A stretch of 64,000 nucleotides of DNA from Paenibacillus sp. FSL R10-2734 (GTDB taxonomy: Bacteria; Bacillota; Bacilli; Paenibacillales; Paenibacillaceae): NCBI RefSeq assembly GCF_037963865.1, contig NZ_CP150170.1, forward strand, positions 4,526,001-4,590,000, given 5' to 3'. Position 1 is the stretch's first letter; each line of letters starts with the position of its first letter. This document shows, piece by piece, positions 61,617 through 64,000 of the stretch. The position numbers and the translations under genes are program-made. The notes beneath the pieces were generated by a model. That model worked only from the letters and a program-made list of their open reading frames with translations, was not told where the DNA came from and did no database searches.

Positions 61617-63116
61617 TTAATGTCCCATCATCATCGCTGCATCTGCCTTCTGACCTTCTCCAGTGGAGGAATCAGTTGAGGAAAGCTTCGGCTTACGCAG
61701 GATAATACTCATCAACACACCTAGCACAGCAATACAGCCAGACAAGAAGAATACATCATCAAAGCCTAGTACTGCAGCTGTCAAAGGATTACTTCCCGCT
61801 TTCAAAGCTCCCATGTGAACAGTGATTTGACTTGTCAGATAACCCGTCAAACCTGCTACAGCAAAGGCCACCACCACCTGTTGTGCAGCCGCTGTAAGCG
61901 ATGTGACACGGCTCACTAATTCACGCGGCGCTGCATTCAGAACATGTGTATTGAGTGGCATCATCGCTATACCCATTCCAAATCCTAATAACGCAAGATA
62001 CAGCATAATTAAATTAAGACTAGTATTTATCGTGATCCCTGATAACAGGAATAAGGTAATCGTAATGATGCTTAGACCCACAAAGGCCAACGGACGGGCT
62101 CCCACTTTATCAAATAATTTTCCACCCAGCGGCATGCCGATTACACAAGCTAAAGCTTGTGGTAGCAGAATTAGTCCCGTCTCTAGTGGTGTATAAGCCC
62201 GAATCTGCTGTAAGTATAGCGGCACGAACAGCATGGAACCAAACAATGCTGCTTGCATGACCCATGTTAGAATAATGCCGCGGGTGAAATCTGAGGAACG
62301 GAAGACACGTAGATCCAGCAAAGGTTGCTTATGGCGCAGCTCAACGATTATAAAAAGAAGTAACGCAACGCCCCCAACAGATAACCCGAGGATTGCTGGG
62401 GTCGATGACCAACTATTCCCCCCACCTTCATTTACTCCATAAGCCAGCATGGAGAACGCAATCGGAGCCAGGATAATACCTAGTATATCGAGGTTTCCTT
62501 TACTGATCTTCTCTGACTTAGGTAGATACTTAACACCAAGAATAATACCAACAATCCCAATCGGCACGTTAATCAAAAAGATCCAATGCCAGCTAACATA
62601 TTCCACAAGCCATCCGGATAATATTGGTCCAAGTGCAGGAGCTAGCAGCATGGGAATTCCAAGCATCCCCATAATCGACCCTCTTCTTTCTACCGGAGCT
62701 AATTTAAAGACCATTGCCATCCCTATAGGAGCAACCATCCCCCCACCAAGTCCTTGAATTACACGAAAAATAACAAGCTGTGTTGAAGTTTGAGCCACTG
62801 AACATAACATGGAGCCGAGAATAAACAACGTGAGCGTCACCAGAAACACCTGTTTTGACCCGAAGCGGTCAGTCATCCACCCAGCGAGCGGAATTACAGC
62901 AGCTAAAGCTAACGTGTAACCTGTGATCGCCCATTGAATCGTTTGGAGATCGGAGCCAAAATAGTCCACCAGTTTTGGTATTGCCACATTCACGACGGTT
63001 CCATCCAGAATAACCATAATCATTCCGACGATAATTGCAAGAAGCGGGGGGAGGATAGCTCTTAGTGAGAATGGCCGTTCTTCTGTCGGGCTACTCTGCG
63101 TAATTGATTTTGTCAT
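61617..63116 (-). CDS. DHA2 family MFS multidrug exporter (EmrB/QacA type)
   Basis: A 499-residue, 14-helix major facilitator. Motif A is AGWMTDRFGSKQVF in the loop after helix 2, and antiporter motif C is APALGPILSGWLVE in helix 5. A C-terminal acidic/Met tail follows helix 14. It should use the proton gradient to expel drugs or toxic metabolites. The ATG has GGAG eight bases upstream; a GTG four codons earlier overlaps that SD. A promoter and a palindrome lie just upstream, but no regulator gene is adjacent. Confidence 0.93.
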   Translation of the reverse strand: MTKSITQSSPTEERPFSLRAILPPLLAIIVGMIMVILDGTVVNVAIPKLVDYFGSDLQTIQWAITGYTLALAAVIPLAGWMTDRFGSKQVFLVTLTLFILGSMLCSVAQTSTQLVIFRVIQGLGGGMVAPIGMAMVFKLAPVERRGSIMGMLGIPMLLAPALGPILSGWLVEYVSWHWIFLINVPIGIVGIILGVKYLPKSEKISKGNLDILGIILAPIAFSMLAYGVNEGGGNSWSSTPAILGLSVGGVALLLFIIVELRHKQPLLDLRVFRSSDFTRGIILTWVMQAALFGSMLFVPLYLQQIRAYTPLETGLILLPQALACVIGMPLGGKLFDKVGARPLAFVGLSIITITLFLLSGITINTSLNLIMLYLALLGFGMGIAMMPLNTHVLNAAPRELVSRVTSLTAAAQQVVVAFAVAGLTGYLTSQITVHMGALKAGSNPLTAAVLGFDDVFFLSGCIAVLGVLMSIILRKPKLSSTDSSTGEGQKADAAMMMGH

Positions 63117-63144
63117 CCAGTACTCCACTCTTTTCTCTAATTTA

Positions 63145-63159
63145 GTTAAATACTTTAAC
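63145..63159. promoter_or_regulatory. Palindromic operator before the MFS exporter
   Basis: GTTAAA-TAC-TTTAAC, a perfect inverted repeat between the predicted transcription start and the SD. The form suits a TetR- or MarR-type repressor encoded elsewhere. Confidence 0.45.
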
Positions 63160-63175
63160 GATTATTTCAAATTTT

Positions 63176-63204
63176 AATTTACCTTCGATGAACGTGAAAG
63201 TCAA
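63176..63204 (-). promoter_or_regulatory. Sigma-A promoter of the MFS exporter
   Basis: TTGACT (63204-63199), 17-base spacer, TAAATT (63181-63176). Start near 63169, about 50 bases before the ATG. Confidence 0.5.
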
Positions 63205-63274
63205 CAAATAAAACCCTTTTTTACAATAAAAATACATTGCATTTACGTTCATCTCAGAATGTTTTATTAAAACC

Positions 63275-63336
63275 AAAAACAGACTATACGTGGTCCCCAT
63301 AAGAAGTTACTTCCTAAGGAACGCGCGTATAGCCTG
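63275..63336 (-). terminator. Probable terminator of the right-edge gene
   Basis: Stem CAGACTATACG/CGTATAGCCTG (63280-63290 with 63326-63336, one mismatch), then TTTTTGGTTTT on the minus strand. Confidence 0.6.
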
Positions 63337-63370
63337 CTGTGCCTAAAACTGTATCACTAAAGTTCTTAGA

Positions 63371-64000
63371 TTAAATTGATGGCAGGTTTCCCTTTAATTC
63401 AATAATCTTACCAGATTTATTGAGAACAAACTCAAGGGATGCCTCTGTTTCAGCAAAGCCAAGTAAACATTTTATCGAAACCTGATCTTCTTTTTGACTA
63501 CTTTCAGTAGACTTTATTCCATGGTAAGTACCAGCTCTTGCAGTAAAATCAGCCCAATACTTCTGCAAACCCGTAACGGAAAGCGAACGCTTCATTTCAT
63601 CGCTAAAGAATCGATTCTCTAATTCTTGAAATTGTCCAGTGCTCAGCAGTCCAGCTATCACACTTGCTGTGACCTCGGGCGCATAAACTTCCACTAGTCT
63701 AGCTTCGGCATCATAGGCAGTCACTAGTCCTAAACTTGTGAAAAAAGAAAGTGGAACGTATAAGTGTTCCTTTTTAAACACAACTTCATCTTTAAAAACT
63801 CTTTTCTCTGTATCATTTATGGTAATATGGTCGTCTCCTACCTTATAATCAATCTTTTCTTTGACTCCACTTAATGTGATGGTACCTGAGTTTTTTTGAT
63901 AAGCCACTTTGTATTTCAAGGCATTTGATGCTTCTCTAAGCGGGATCATGACCGTAGAACCGCTAGGATAAGGCGAATACGGTTCTGTGCTTAAAACTTG
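63371..64000 (-). CDS. Copper amine oxidase N-terminal-domain protein, 5' partial
   Basis: Frame open to the window edge (no stop between 63950 and 64000), so the N-terminus, presumably with a signal peptide, is outside. The visible ~209 residues begin with the stalk-domain pattern GSTVMIPLREASNALKYKVAY, then DEVVFKKEHLYVPLSFFTSLGL, the repeat seen in Paenibacillus secreted proteins under the name copper amine oxidase N-terminal domain. A C-terminal alpha+beta (DUF3887-like) part follows (LLSTGQFQELENRFFSDEMKRSL ... LNKSGKIIELKGNLPS). No oxidase catalytic part is present. Probably an exported binding protein. Confidence 0.82.
   Translation of the reverse strand, partial: QVLSTEPYSPYPSGSTVMIPLREASNALKYKVAYQKNSGTITLSGVKEKIDYKVGDDHITINDTEKRVFKDEVVFKKEHLYVPLSFFTSLGLVTAYDAEARLVEVYAPEVTASVIAGLLSTGQFQELENRFFSDEMKRSLSVTGLQKYWADFTARAGTYHGIKSTESSQKEDQVSIKCLLGFAETEASLEFVLNKSGKIIELKGNLPSI

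Noticed and set aside
63087..63253. Widely spaced inverted repeat GATGAACGT / ACGTTCATC upstream of the MFS gene
   Set aside because: Arms of nine bases far apart in an AT-rich region are plausible by chance; only the 15-bp palindrome near the start was kept as an operator.

Overview
The window looks like chromosome of a low-to-moderate GC, endospore-forming Firmicute, most probably Paenibacillus (inference from content; no rRNA or tRNA is present to confirm it). The grounds are a GerA/GerC/GerB germinant-receptor operon, DUF421/DUF1657 spore-associated proteins, a collagen-like protein with a BclA-like C-terminal domain, a YesMN-type two-component system beside an LplA/LplB/YtcP-type sugar ABC importer, several AraC/LacI/LysR regulators with Gfo/Idh/MocA dehydrogenases, strong AGGAGG ribosome binding sites and many intrinsic terminators. 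I saw no insertion sequence, prophage, CRISPR array or tRNA.

Layout. 1-3.4 kb: AraC and LysR regulators, then a secreted type II L-asparaginase whose upstream region carries GlnR/TnrA-like boxes. 3.4-7.4 kb: a response regulator, histidine kinase, permease and ATPase operon with the gene content of Bacillus yclJKIH. 7.5-13.5 kb: metallophosphoesterase, CDF exporter (probably manganese), secreted beta-propeller protein, ferritin, and a lipoprotein GH3 beta-N-acetylhexosaminidase. 13.5-19.3 kb: a four-gene operon of an 861-residue secreted protein plus a MacAB-like ATPase, permease and adaptor. 19.4-22.8 kb: MoxR-DUF58-DUF4129 operon. 22.9-28.2 kb: the gerA-type operon with a possible sigma-G promoter, then divergent DUF421 and DUF1657 genes. 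28.2-35.4 kb: sensor kinase, regulator and sugar importer with a cre-like site. 35.8-39.2 kb: glutamate racemase, collagen-like protein, a 60-residue basic peptide and a Ser/Thr kinase. 39.2-46.7 kb: a run of minus-strand accessory genes (DUF5071-PhzF fusion, serine hydrolase, ClbS/DfsB, DUF3024, S66 peptidase, flavoprotein, methyltransferase, phosphotransferase). 46.8-48.9 kb: lipoprotein, a palindrome array, GNAT and HAD genes. 49-57.1 kb: two sugar-catabolic clusters, one under an AraC regulator and one led by a LacI repressor. 57.2-64 kb: LysR/EamA pair, alpha/beta hydrolase, YidC with a small upstream membrane protein, an EmrB/QacA-type exporter, and a copper-amine-oxidase-N-domain protein running off the right edge.

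The least ordinary signals are: (i) the LacI gene, whose only well-placed initiation codon appears to be ATC, lying behind a perfect SD and downstream of a promoter with an 18-bp palindromic operator; (ii) a DUF5071-PhzF fusion with an in-frame internal SD-GTG able to release free PhzF; (iii) a DUF421 protein whose C-terminal tail is homologous to the free DUF1657 protein encoded divergently next to it; (iv) a collagen-like protein, basic Ser/His peptide and Ser/Thr kinase neighbourhood; (v) an array of degenerate palindromes at 47.4-47.6 kb. Most other genes are ordinary members of known families.
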